NCBI GenBank assembly: GCA_946221385.1
Contig: CAMIGX010000005.1
Coordinates: forward strand, 83,262-147,261
From: an uncultured Propionimicrobium sp.
GTDB lineage: Bacteria > Actinomycetota > Actinomycetes > Propionibacteriales > Propionibacteriaceae
Direction of reading: 5' to 3'
Length of the DNA stretch: 64,000 bases
In this document: in pieces, positions 8,382 through 16,624 of the stretch
Position numbering within the stretch: position 1 is the first letter of the stretch
How the letters are laid out: each line of letters opens with the position of its first letter
Position numbers and translations under genes: made by a program
The notes under the pieces: model-generated
The model's input: only the letters and a program-made list of their open reading frames with translations
What the model was told of the DNA's origin: nothing
Databases searched by the model: none

Positions 8382-9056
8382 ATGACTACCGACATTTCTC
8401 GCGAGGATCAAAGCCTCGATGTGACGGTCGACCAGGACGAACTGGCTCGAGCCGACGCCCCAGATGTGCGTGCGGAAGAAAGCCCAGCCGATCGCGCTGC
8501 CCGTTTTGAGCGTGACGCGCTGGAATATTTGGATCAGCTCTATGGTGCTGCGCTGCGCATGACGCGTAATCCGCAAGATGCCGAAGATCTGGTCCAAGAG
8601 ACTTACGCGAAAGCATTCAGCGCATTCCACCAGTTCAAGCCAGGCACGAATTTGAAGGCCTGGCTCTATCGGATTTTGACCAATACCTATATCAACATCT
8701 ATCGAAAAGCTCAGCGTCAGCCGCAAATCGGTGGCGGGGAGAATGTCGAAGATTGGCAGCTAGCCGCGGCCGCGTCGCACGATTCGACGGGTCTGCTGAG
8801 CGCCGAGGTAGAGGCACTGAACAACATTCCAGACGAGGCGGTCGTCGCGGCTTTGGAATCGCTTTCCCCAGAGTTTCGCGAAGCGGTGTTATTGGCTGAC
8901 GTCGAAGGCTTCTCGTACAAAGAGATCGCCGACATCATGGGCACCCCGATCGGCACCGTCATGAGTCGATTGAATCGCGGACGCAAGCAGCTGCGGGTCT
9001 TGCTAGCAGATCGGGCCGCCGAACTCGGCATCGGGGGAGGGGCTGACAATGACTGA
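8382..9056 (+). CDS. sigH: ECF sigma factor SigH/SigR, thiol-oxidative stress
   Basis: From ATG 8382 it has 224 residues. Region 2 (RFERDALEYLDQLYGAALR, then DAEDLVQETYAKAF and NLKAWLYRILTNTYIN) and region 4 (YKEIADIMGTPIGTVMSRL) match SigH of mycobacteria and SigR of Streptomyces closely. The frame stays open upstream through an ATG at 8343 to a GTG at 8241, adding up to 47 residues; the latter would be used if transcription starts at the SigH promoter at 8205-8231. AAGGA abuts the 8382 start rather closely. It overlaps the anti-sigma gene by 8 bases. The regulon in relatives includes thioredoxin, mycothiol and proteolysis genes. Confidence 0.94.
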   Translation: MTTDISREDQSLDVTVDQDELARADAPDVRAEESPADRAARFERDALEYLDQLYGAALRMTRNPQDAEDLVQETYAKAFSAFHQFKPGTNLKAWLYRILTNTYINIYRKAQRQPQIGGGENVEDWQLAAAASHDSTGLLSAEVEALNNIPDEAVVAALESLSPEFREAVLLADVEGFSYKEIADIMGTPIGTVMSRLNRGRKQLRVLLADRAAELGIGGGADND

Positions 9057-9321
9057 CGAGAATCTCGACCGCGCCATGGCTGACAGCGAGCTATGCTGTG
9101 AATCGGCGCTGCATATTGCGCACGCCTTCTTGCGCGGCGATCTACCCGAGGTCTCGGCCGGACAGGTACGTCAACACTTGTTGGCTTGTGAGCATTGCAT
9201 GGATGACTTTGACGTCGAAATGCTGTTGACGCAGATCCTGCAGCGCTGCGCGCCACGACCTGCCGCGCCGGCGACGCTGCGCGCCCGGATCGTGCAAATG
9301 CACGTCACCTGGGAGCGCTGA
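9049..9321 (+). CDS. rshA: Zinc-binding anti-sigma factor (RshA/RsrA type)
   Basis: 90 residues. It carries the ZAS signature H-x3-C-x2-C (HLLACEHC) that holds the redox-sensitive zinc, plus earlier cysteines (ELCCES) and one later (QRCAP). Proteins of this family bind SigH/SigR when reduced and release it after disulfide formation. The start overlaps the sigma gene by 8 bases, giving coupled synthesis and a balanced ratio. The C-terminal TLRARI block resembles RsrA. No membrane segment is present, so it acts in the cytoplasm. Confidence 0.93.
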   Translation: MTDENLDRAMADSELCCESALHIAHAFLRGDLPEVSAGQVRQHLLACEHCMDDFDVEMLLTQILQRCAPRPAAPATLRARIVQMHVTWER

Positions 9322-9335
9322 CACGACTAAAAAGC

Positions 9336-9368
9336 CCGGCCTACGCGGATGCGTAGACCGGACCTTTT
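9336..9368. terminator. Bidirectional terminator between rshA and bL37 gene
   Basis: An 11-position stem (CCGGCCTACGC with GCGTAGACCGG, one C-A mismatch) has a 4-base loop. TTTT follows on the plus strand and five As precede it at 9328-9333, so it can serve both convergent transcripts. Confidence 0.8.
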
Positions 9369-9420
9369 GAAAGCTCGAATCAACCAGGCTATGGCCGAAT
9401 GCAGCTAGCGGTGCCAGCCG

Positions 9421-9492
9421 TCACTGTGGGCGCTTGCCGTGGTTGGCCGAATTCTTGCGACGTGCGCGACGCTTACGTCCTCGCTTACCCAT
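9421..9492 (-). CDS. Ribosomal protein bL37 (23 residues)
   Basis: A tiny very basic protein begins MGKRGRKRRARRK and ends ANHGKRPQ. This matches the short actinobacterial 50S protein bL37, known from mycobacterial ribosome structures, including the ANHGKRP ending. A strong Shine-Dalgarno (AGGAGGT) lies 4 bases before the ATG at 9492. It is convergent with rshA; the same neighbourhood (sigH-rshA-bL37) occurs in other actinobacteria as I recall. It is easy to miss because of its length. Plus-strand frames across it are not credible. Confidence 0.88.
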   Translation of the reverse strand: MGKRGRKRRARRKNSANHGKRPQ

Positions 9493-9699
9493 GTCGACCT
9501 CCTGTAATTGGCGCAGTCGTCAATTTTGCCAGCCGGCAGCGAAACTCTCAAACTTCGGGTCCGCTAAAGCTAAGCGAACCCGGCCCTCGACGCGACAACT
9601 AGGCAGACGTAGCACCTAATTTCAGCGTCCGACTGTAACCGTGCCGACTGGTCAATTCATCGGCAGACTTGCAATGCTAACCCGGCGTGGCCCGGCAGC

Positions 9700-9705
9700 T
9701 AATCT
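9700..9705 (+). promoter_or_regulatory. Candidate -10 box for a leaderless pdtaS transcript
   Basis: TAATCT is placed 6 bases before the GTG start at 9712, without a Shine-Dalgarno. Confidence 0.45.
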
Positions 9706-9711
9706 TGGTCT

Positions 9712-11193
9712 GTGGCGACGATGCAGCAGGTCTTGAATGAGCACACCGACCTTTCAACAGCCGAACGGGCTTGGTTGGAGGCATTGGTACGCGAATGGCA
9801 GCCGCTAGCAGACGTCAGCTTCGCAGACCTGGTGTTGTGGGTGCCCGACGTCGATGAGAACGTCTTTTGGGCGGCCGCTCAGGTGCGTCCCAACACGGGG
9901 CCGACTGCATTGGAAGAAGACGTCGTCGGAGAAGACATCAGCTACGATCCGGAGGCGCTGGTCACCAGCGCATTTCTCGGCCAAGAGATCATCTCGACCA
10001 GCGATCACAACCTTTCGGCAGGGATCCCCGTCGCAGTCCAGGCAATTCCCGTGGTTCGAAATGATCGAGTCATCGCGATCGTCGAAAAGCACACCAACGA
10101 GATGGGGGTGCGCGCCCCGGGAGCTTTAGAGGATGCCTATCTAGACGCTGCTGAAATGCTGACGAACATGCTGTGGCGAGGCGAATATCCCGTCACACCG
10201 CGCAGCGATCCGACGATGTCTCCTCGCGTCGGCGACGGTTTGGTGCTGCTGGATAGCGGCGGACGGATCCGGTACGCGAGCCCAAACGCGGTCTCTGCCT
10301 GGCGTCAGCTCGGTGGCACGCTAGATCTGCACGGCGAAGAACTGCGGGACTTGCTGCTGTCGATAAGTGTCTCCGCGACGCCCGCCGAACATTCCACGGT
10401 CTCTCTAGAAAGACCGAGCGAATTCAGCCTGGAAACCGTTGACACCGCGGTCCGGCTGCGCGTCATGCCGCTGCGTACCGGTGAACGCCAAGGCACGTTG
10501 GTGTTGTGCCGCGACATCTCCGACATCCGTGATCGCGACCGCGAACTGGTCAACAAAGACGCGACGATCCGCGAGATCCATCACCGGGTGAAAAACAATC
10601 TGCAGACCGTCGCGGCACTGCTGCGGCTGCAATCACGTCGCGCCGAATCAGCGAAGGCACGCGATGCGTTGAGCGACGCCAATCGCCGCGTGCAATCCAT
10701 CGCGAAGGTGCATGAGATTTTGTCGCAATCCTTTGACGAGCAGGTCGAGTTCGATCAGATCGCAGACCAGATCTTGCAGATGGTCGGCGATGTGGCAGCT
10801 AGCCGTGGTTCAGTGCACGCCTGGCGGGAAGGGTCCTTTGGACTGATCTCAGCCGAATCTGCGACCGCCCTATCTTTGGTCATGACCGAGCTGTGTCAAA
10901 ACGGTATCGAGCACGGTCTGCGCTCCGGCTCTGGGGAGCTGGTGGTGTGCGTCACCGGAGATAAAGACAAGCTGTGTTTAGAAGTCATCGATAATGGCAA
11001 AGGCCTACCAGCAGATTTTTCGGTGGACGATACTTCGTCGCTTGGCCTGTCGATCGTCCGGACATTAGTGCAGGACCTCGACGGCGAATTTGAGATCGTC
11101 GATAACGATCAGAATGCGCCATTTGGTAGCGGTGCGACGGCTCGGGTGACTTTGCCGCGGCAGCCAAATAAGGGCGTCAACGAGTTGTATTGA
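9712..11193 (+). CDS. pdtaS: Cytoplasmic sensor histidine kinase, PdtaS type (HisKA_2)
   Basis: 493 residues, no membrane segment. An N-terminal GAF-like domain (about 30-150; ADVSFADLVLWVPD, RPNTGPTALEED) and a PAS domain (about 175-275; DGLVLLDSGGRIRYASPNAV) precede the HisKA_2 motif DATIREIHHRVKNNLQTVAA with His290/291. The HATPase has TELCQNGIEHGL and DNGKGLP. Order and sequence match Rv3220c (PdtaS), whose partner PdtaR is an ANTAR-type RNA-binding regulator. PdtaR is not in this window. It faces whiB1, as in mycobacteria. The GTG start has no clear ribosome-binding site but a -10-like box 6 bases upstream. Confidence 0.93.
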   Translation: MATMQQVLNEHTDLSTAERAWLEALVREWQPLADVSFADLVLWVPDVDENVFWAAAQVRPNTGPTALEEDVVGEDISYDPEALVTSAFLGQEIISTSDHNLSAGIPVAVQAIPVVRNDRVIAIVEKHTNEMGVRAPGALEDAYLDAAEMLTNMLWRGEYPVTPRSDPTMSPRVGDGLVLLDSGGRIRYASPNAVSAWRQLGGTLDLHGEELRDLLLSISVSATPAEHSTVSLERPSEFSLETVDTAVRLRVMPLRTGERQGTLVLCRDISDIRDRDRELVNKDATIREIHHRVKNNLQTVAALLRLQSRRAESAKARDALSDANRRVQSIAKVHEILSQSFDEQVEFDQIADQILQMVGDVAASRGSVHAWREGSFGLISAESATALSLVMTELCQNGIEHGLRSGSGELVVCVTGDKDKLCLEVIDNGKGLPADFSVDDTSSLGLSIVRTLVQDLDGEFEIVDNDQNAPFGSGATARVTLPRQPNKGVNELY

Positions 11194-11310
11194 CGGCAGC
11201 TCGCGTCGCGATTTTGAGCTGACGAGCGTCCTGATAGTTGCGCGTGAAGTACCACAGCAGCTAGCACACGATTAGATGCCAGCAGTGTTGACGCGCGTGA
11301 TCTTGGCTAG

Positions 11311-11568
11311 TCAGGAGTTCTTAGCGCGCAGCCGTGAGCGGGCAGCGCGGCGCTTCATCGCGCGACGTTCGTCCTCCGACAAGCCGCCCCACACGCCGTG
11401 GTCTTGACCATTTTCCAGGGCCCAAGCCAGGCACTGCTCACGAACTTCACAGCGTGCGCACACTCGTTTGGCCTGCTCGACTTGCGCCAGGGCAGGGCCA
11501 GTGACCCCGATTGGAAAGAACAACTCGGGATCTTCATCGAGACATGCAGCGCGGTGCCGCCAGTCCAT
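11311..11568 (-). CDS. whiB1: WhiB1-type iron-sulfur transcription regulator
   Basis: 85 residues. Four cluster cysteines at C9, C37, C40 and C46 sit at the positions of mycobacterial WhiB1, followed by the G[VI]WGG turn (residues 58-62) and a basic tail (RRAMKRRAARSRLRAK) for DNA binding. The [4Fe-4S] form binds region 4 of the housekeeping sigma factor and reacts with nitric oxide in relatives. The ATG at 11568 has AAGGAG nine bases upstream; a TTG two codons earlier sits too close to it. About 210 bases of upstream leader run to the SMP-30 gene and contain no other recognised site. Confidence 0.95.
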   Translation of the reverse strand: MDWRHRAACLDEDPELFFPIGVTGPALAQVEQAKRVCARCEVREQCLAWALENGQDHGVWGGLSEDERRAMKRRAARSRLRAKNS

Positions 11569-11780
11569 CGGCAATGACTCCTTAAAAAATTCGTGACGGT
11601 TTCAGTCAGCCGCGTGCCTTCGTCGGCTTTGCATCCGAAGACAGGCAAGAAAACTTAGGCCAGTCATCAAGCTTGCCACGCCCGCCAAGGGCTTGTTCAA
11701 GATTTGGCAATCTTGGGTTATCCAATCGTTGCAATCAGCATCGCTAAATTCCTGTCGCCACGCGCGAGTTAGAGCGTTTT

Positions 11781-12659
11781 TTATCCTCCGAACGGCAAGG
11801 GCGCCAGGCCTTTAATGCCCGGGTGGGCCGCGTACAGCGAGCCAGCAGCGGGTTCTTCCTGGGGGTCCAGACCCTCTCGTGAGGTAGTTACGTACAAGGT
11901 GTCCAGGTCTGGACCGCCAAAGGTGCAGGCGGTGGTCTGTCGGACCGGAAATTCTATGATCTCGTCGAGCTTTCCGTCGCTGTCATAGCGACGGATGGCA
12001 TTGGCTTTGTTCATCGCCACCCAAACGCCCCCTTCCACATCGACGCACAATCCGTCCGGACGTCCCTCACCATCGACGAATTGGACGAACGGACGCCGAT
12101 TGTGCAAACCGCTTTGCGCGTCATAATCGAAGACATCGGTACGCATCGTCTCGGTGTCGTTGTAGTAAGCGAGTTTGCCGTCCGGGCTGAAGGCGATGCC
12201 GTTAGAGGTCGTGACATCGCCGAACAGCTGGCGGGGTTGTGCCTGCCCGGCTGCCTCATCGGCTTCGATGCAATAGAACGCAGCTTCACCGACAGCCTTT
12301 TGCCAGGCCATGTTGCCGATGTAGAAACGCCCGTCTGGGTCGCAGCCCCCTTCATTGAAGCGGAATCGCTGCTCGATGAAGGTCTCGGTGATCGGACGAA
12401 TATCAGACAGATCCTCTTTGTCGGCGATAGCTATATCACGAGTCCGCGCAATGATCGCGCCGCCTGTTGCGCGCGGCCGCAAACAGGCGACGACATCCGC
12501 GCCTACGTCGATGCGTCCGTGGCTGCCGTCCAGATTGAGCGCGATCACTTGACCGGCGAGCATGTCGAGGAAACGTAGTTGACGGGTCGCCGTCCACCAC
12601 ACCGGGCCTTCACCGTGATAAGCCAGCGAGTCGGTTACACGTTCACTACGAATGCTCAT
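11781..12659 (-). CDS. SMP-30/gluconolactonase family hydrolase
   Basis: 292 residues, a six-bladed beta-propeller family. Metal and active-site motifs are visible: HGEGPVWW at the N-terminus (Glu ligand), RFNEGGCDPDGRFYIGNM, TSNGIAFSPDG (Asn ligand) and GRPDGLCVDVEGGVWVA (Asp). Members hydrolyse sugar lactones or similar esters; the substrate cannot be told. TAGGCT lies exactly 7 bases before the ATG, suggesting a leaderless transcript of its own. It follows kgd by 30 bases on the same strand. Confidence 0.88.
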   Translation of the reverse strand: MSIRSERVTDSLAYHGEGPVWWTATRQLRFLDMLAGQVIALNLDGSHGRIDVGADVVACLRPRATGGAIIARTRDIAIADKEDLSDIRPITETFIEQRFRFNEGGCDPDGRFYIGNMAWQKAVGEAAFYCIEADEAAGQAQPRQLFGDVTTSNGIAFSPDGKLAYYNDTETMRTDVFDYDAQSGLHNRRPFVQFVDGEGRPDGLCVDVEGGVWVAMNKANAIRRYDSDGKLDEIIEFPVRQTTACTFGGPDLDTLYVTTSREGLDPQEEPAAGSLYAAHPGIKGLAPLPFGG

Positions 12660-12666
12660 GCCCGCC

Positions 12667-12672
12667 AGCCTA
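12667..12672 (-). promoter_or_regulatory. Candidate -10 box for a leaderless SMP-30 transcript
   Basis: TAGGCT-N7-ATG on the minus strand in the 30-base gap after kgd, identical in box and spacing to those of hisN, the cobalamin adenosyltransferase gene and nucS. Confidence 0.5.
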
Positions 12673-12689
12673 GGCGAGATCAGCCAGCC

Positions 12690-15600
12690 TTACAGGTTTG
12701 TGCTGAAGGCTCTGTCGATCAGTTCGGATTGCTCGGTGGTGTGGATCTTGTGCGATCCAGTCGAGGTGGACGCGCTCGGCGGGCGGGTCACCGGGACCAT
12801 GGTGAACTTGTCACCGATCCGTGCCCGGACCGCGGGCTCCAGATGCAGCTTGAAGAATTCCCAAGCGCCCTGGTTTTCAGGTTCCTCTTGCACCCAGCGC
12901 ACCTCGACGTCACCGAACTGCGACAAGATTTCAGCCAGTGCCTCGTCGGCGAGCGGATAGAGCCGTTCCACCGCGACGATCGCGACCTGCTCGGTGAGCC
13001 CGCGTTCGGCACGGGCTTTGACCAGGTCCCAGCGCAGCTTGCCAGCGCACAACAGCACCGTGGTGACCTTGCTCGGATCCTTGATCTCCGGATCAGGCAG
13101 CGCGGGACGCCACTTGTTATCGCCGACGAAATCAGCCGGCGACGAAATCGCCAACTTGTTACGCAGCATCGACTTCGGCGTCATGACGACCAGCGGACGG
13201 TGCCAGTTGACTTGCACGTGCTGGCGCAGCAAGTGGAAATAGCTGGCCGGCGTGCTGGGCATACAGACCGCCATATTGTCTTCGCAGCAGGCCTGCAAGA
13301 AACGCTCTGGGCGAGCCGACGAGTGGTCTGGGCCGGCGCCTTCGTAACCATGCGGCAACAGCAGCACGACGCCAGATTTTTGCGTCCACTTCGGGTTTCC
13401 TGAAGAAATGAACTCATCGACGATCGTCTGTGCGCCGTTATAGAAGTCGCCGTACTGGGCTTCCCAACAGACCAGGGAATCGGGTGCGGCCACTGAATAG
13501 CCATACTCGAAGCCCATGACGCCGTACTCGCTGAGCAGTGAGTCGTAAATGTCGAATGGCGCTTGGTCGTCGGTGAGATGTTTCAGCGGCACCCAAGCTT
13601 CATTGGTGGCGCGGTCGACGACGGCTCCGAAACGCTGGCTGAAGGTGCCACGGCGGGCGTCTTGACCGCTGATGCGCACGCGATGGCCGTCCATCAATAG
13701 CGAGCCGAAAGCCAAGATTTCCGCGGTCGCCCAGTCAATCGGGCCGTTCTTGATCGCGTCGGCGCGACGCTCCAATTGTGGCGCGACCTTCGGGTGCAGG
13801 TTGAAGCCCTCGGGGAACTTCGAATAGACGTCTGCGACCTTGCCCATCGCTTCGGGGGTGATCGCAGTGCCCAACGGACGGTCTGGCTTGTCAGGATAGT
13901 TCGGCACCATCCGATAGGGCTCAGCTTCACGTGGCACGTCTGGGTTGCGCACGTTAGCGAAGACCTCTTCGAGACGATCCCGGAAGCGGTTGACGGCCTG
14001 TTCGGCGTCTTCCAGCGAGATGTCGCCACGACCGATCAGCGATTCGGTGTAGATCTTGCGTACCGGACGCTTCTTTTCGATTAGGTCGTACATCAACGGC
14101 TGGGTGAAGCTCGGATCGTCACCCTCGTTGTGGCCGCGGCGACGGTAGCAAAGCATGTCAATGACGACATCCTTTTTGAATTCCCTGCGGAAATCGAAGG
14201 CTATCTCGGCAGCCAGCGCGCAGGCGTCTGGATCGTCACCGTTGACGTGCAAGATCGGCGCCTGCACGGCCTTGGCGACGTCAGTGGCGTAGGTCGAGCT
14301 GCGGGCGTCGATCGGGCCGGTGGTGAAACCAATCTGGTTGTTGACCACCAAGTGGATCGTGCCGCCGACGGTGTAGGCGCGCAGTTGGCTCATCTGCAAG
14401 GTCTCATAGACGATGCCCTGGCCGGCAAACGCAGCATCACCGTGCATCAGCACCGGCAAGACCCGGAACTCTGCCGGATTAGGCAGCTGATCATTCTTAG
14501 CCCGGGCAATACCGATCAAGACAGGATTGACCGCTTCTAGGTGCGACGGATTAGCCGCCACCGAGGCCAAGACGCTATTGCCAGTCTGCGCAGTGTATTG
14601 GCCTTGCGAGCCGAGGTGATATTTGACGTCACCAGAAATCTTGTCGTCATCCATCCGGTTATCGAATTCCCGGAAAATATCGGAATAGAGCTTGCCGACG
14701 ATATTTGCCAAGACATTCAATCGGCCCCGGTGTGGCATGCCGATTGCCACCTCGGCAAAATCAGCATTAGCTGCCTTTTCGCACAATTCGCTGAGCACGA
14801 CTAGCGCAGATTCGGCACCTTCCATGGAAAACCGGGTCTGGCCAACGTATTTAGTTTGCAAGAAGGTCTCGAATACTTCTGCTTCGGAAAGTTCGTTGAG
14901 GATACGCATGTGATCCTCGTGCGAACGCGGCTCGTGAGCCCGCTCGATGCGGTCTTGGATCCACTTACGCTGCGCCGGATCTTGCAGGTGCATGTATTCA
15001 ATGCCCAGCGTATGCGCATAGGAATCGCGCAAGATGTCCAATACTTGACGCAATTTGAGTTTCTGGAATTCTTTGCCAGCCAAATTCGCGACCGGAAATT
15101 CGCGTTCTAGATCCCACAGCGTCAAACCATGGGTCTCCATTTCCAGGTCTGGGTGGCTGCGCATCCGATATTCCAACGGATCAACGTCAGATTGTAAATG
15201 GCCAAAATTACGGTACGCATTTACCAGGCTGTGCACACGCGCGTCACGAGACGGTTGACGATTACCGGGCACAATGTCGCGCGCCCATTTGATCGGCGGA
15301 TAGGGGATCCGCAGCGCTTCAAAAATGGATTCATAGAAGCCAAATTCGCCCAGCAATAATTGGTGAATCCGCTTCAAGAATTCGCCACTCTGCGCGCCTT
15401 GAATGACGCGGTGATCATAGGTCGAGGTCAAGGTGCAGGTCTTGGAGACCGCCTGCCTGGTCAGAGCTTCTTCGCTGGCACCTTCGAACTCGGCTGGATA
15501 GTCGATCGAGCCGACACCTAAGATGACGCCCTGGCCGCTCATCAGCCGCGGCACCGACATATTGGTACCGATGCCGCCGGGGTTTGTAATGGACGCCGTC

Positions 15601-16529
15601 GTCCCAGCGAAATCGTCGATGGTCAGCTCGCCATTGCGAGCTTTGCGCACCAATTGCTCGTAGCCGACATAGAACTGTGCGAAATTGAGCCGCTCGCAGT
15701 TCTTGACGCAGGGCACCAGCAGTTGACGCACACCCTTGTTTTCGACGTCGATCGCGATACCGAGGTTGATGGTCTGGTTTTGCACCAGGGTCGGCTTGCC
15801 GTCGGTCTCGGCGTAGCTGACGTTCATTTCCGGCAACGCTTCCATCGCCTTGACCATCGCGTAAGCGATGATGTGGGTGAAACTCACCTTGCCGCCGCGG
15901 CTTCGGCGCAAGAAGTTGTTGATCGTCGCACGATTCTCGATGACCAGCTTCATCGGCACTGCGCGCACCGAGGTCGCCGTCGGCACCGTCAGCGAGGCCT
16001 CCATGTTCTTGGCAGTACGCATCGGCGCGCCCCGCAGCACATTGCGGACGGGCTCAATATTTTCCAGATCCGGCCGCACGAAGGGATTGGGCACATCTGG
16101 TCCAAGTGGCGATACCGCGCCTGGTTGGGACGGGGATTCGGTGCGTACCTCGACTCGTTCGACGGTCGGCGTCGTGGACGGGGCGGTCGGCGCCTGCGGA
16201 GTCTGTTGACGGGGCTCGTCAGCGACCGGCTTGGTGGGGGCCGGAGTGCTGGCCGGCGCGGCGGCTGGAGCCGGGCTCTGGTCTTTGGTCGCGGTGGACT
16301 GCGTAGCTTTAGCGCTGGTGGTCGGTTCGCTAGCCGGACGTGCAGCAGCGGGCGCGGGTTGGGTCTGCGCCTTGGTCACTTTGATGTCGTCGTCGGCCAT
16401 CAGATGCTTGTCGGACTTGCTGAAAAACTCGCGCCAGGTGGTTGGCACCGATTCTGGATCGGACTGGAAACGCTCGCGCATTTCTTCGATGAGCCAGTTG
16501 TTAGCGCCGAAATCGTCATTAGTGGACAT
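12690..16529 (-). CDS. kgd: Multifunctional 2-oxoglutarate dehydrogenase E1/E2 protein (Kgd/OdhA)
   Basis: Acts on 2-oxoglutarate in the TCA cycle as E1 of the dehydrogenase complex; decarboxylase and carboligase activities are known for relatives. About 1279 residues from ATG 16529. Order: a short N-terminal E1 segment (FGANNWLIEEMRERF), a long Pro/Ala/Thr linker, a lipoyl-less acyltransferase domain (TSTYDHRVIQGAQSGEFL, where Gln replaces the usual Asp of HxxxDG, as in OdhA), then the thiamine-diphosphate E1 (GMPHRGRLNVLANI, MHGDAAFAGQGIVYE, YRRRGHNEGDDPSFTQPLMY). A GTG at 16550 adds 7 residues, but the later ATG fits OdhA/Kgd N-termini. Neither has a well-spaced ribosome-binding site. Confidence 0.96.
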   Translation of the reverse strand: MSTNDDFGANNWLIEEMRERFQSDPESVPTTWREFFSKSDKHLMADDDIKVTKAQTQPAPAAARPASEPTTSAKATQSTATKDQSPAPAAAPASTPAPTKPVADEPRQQTPQAPTAPSTTPTVERVEVRTESPSQPGAVSPLGPDVPNPFVRPDLENIEPVRNVLRGAPMRTAKNMEASLTVPTATSVRAVPMKLVIENRATINNFLRRSRGGKVSFTHIIAYAMVKAMEALPEMNVSYAETDGKPTLVQNQTINLGIAIDVENKGVRQLLVPCVKNCERLNFAQFYVGYEQLVRKARNGELTIDDFAGTTASITNPGGIGTNMSVPRLMSGQGVILGVGSIDYPAEFEGASEEALTRQAVSKTCTLTSTYDHRVIQGAQSGEFLKRIHQLLLGEFGFYESIFEALRIPYPPIKWARDIVPGNRQPSRDARVHSLVNAYRNFGHLQSDVDPLEYRMRSHPDLEMETHGLTLWDLEREFPVANLAGKEFQKLKLRQVLDILRDSYAHTLGIEYMHLQDPAQRKWIQDRIERAHEPRSHEDHMRILNELSEAEVFETFLQTKYVGQTRFSMEGAESALVVLSELCEKAANADFAEVAIGMPHRGRLNVLANIVGKLYSDIFREFDNRMDDDKISGDVKYHLGSQGQYTAQTGNSVLASVAANPSHLEAVNPVLIGIARAKNDQLPNPAEFRVLPVLMHGDAAFAGQGIVYETLQMSQLRAYTVGGTIHLVVNNQIGFTTGPIDARSSTYATDVAKAVQAPILHVNGDDPDACALAAEIAFDFRREFKKDVVIDMLCYRRRGHNEGDDPSFTQPLMYDLIEKKRPVRKIYTESLIGRGDISLEDAEQAVNRFRDRLEEVFANVRNPDVPREAEPYRMVPNYPDKPDRPLGTAITPEAMGKVADVYSKFPEGFNLHPKVAPQLERRADAIKNGPIDWATAEILAFGSLLMDGHRVRISGQDARRGTFSQRFGAVVDRATNEAWVPLKHLTDDQAPFDIYDSLLSEYGVMGFEYGYSVAAPDSLVCWEAQYGDFYNGAQTIVDEFISSGNPKWTQKSGVVLLLPHGYEGAGPDHSSARPERFLQACCEDNMAVCMPSTPASYFHLLRQHVQVNWHRPLVVMTPKSMLRNKLAISSPADFVGDNKWRPALPDPEIKDPSKVTTVLLCAGKLRWDLVKARAERGLTEQVAIVAVERLYPLADEALAEILSQFGDVEVRWVQEEPENQGAWEFFKLHLEPAVRARIGDKFTMVPVTRPPSASTSTGSHKIHTTEQSELIDRAFSTNL

Positions 16530-16624
16530 GATGGCGTGGCTGCTCGCCACTTCCCCTTCTTCCTCGGTACGTCATTGGCCGATGAGGACGGCTAACAAGA
16601 CTTTAGACGTACCGAGACGAAATA

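Noticed and set aside
9399..9602. Plus-strand open frame across the bL37 region
   Set aside because: It is antisense to a microgene with a strong Shine-Dalgarno and clear family match; no start signal of its own.
12690..16529. Gln in place of Asp in the HxxxDG motif of the Kgd acyltransferase domain as a defect
   Set aside because: The same change is found in corynebacterial OdhA and mycobacterial Kgd as I recall them, so it is a family trait.
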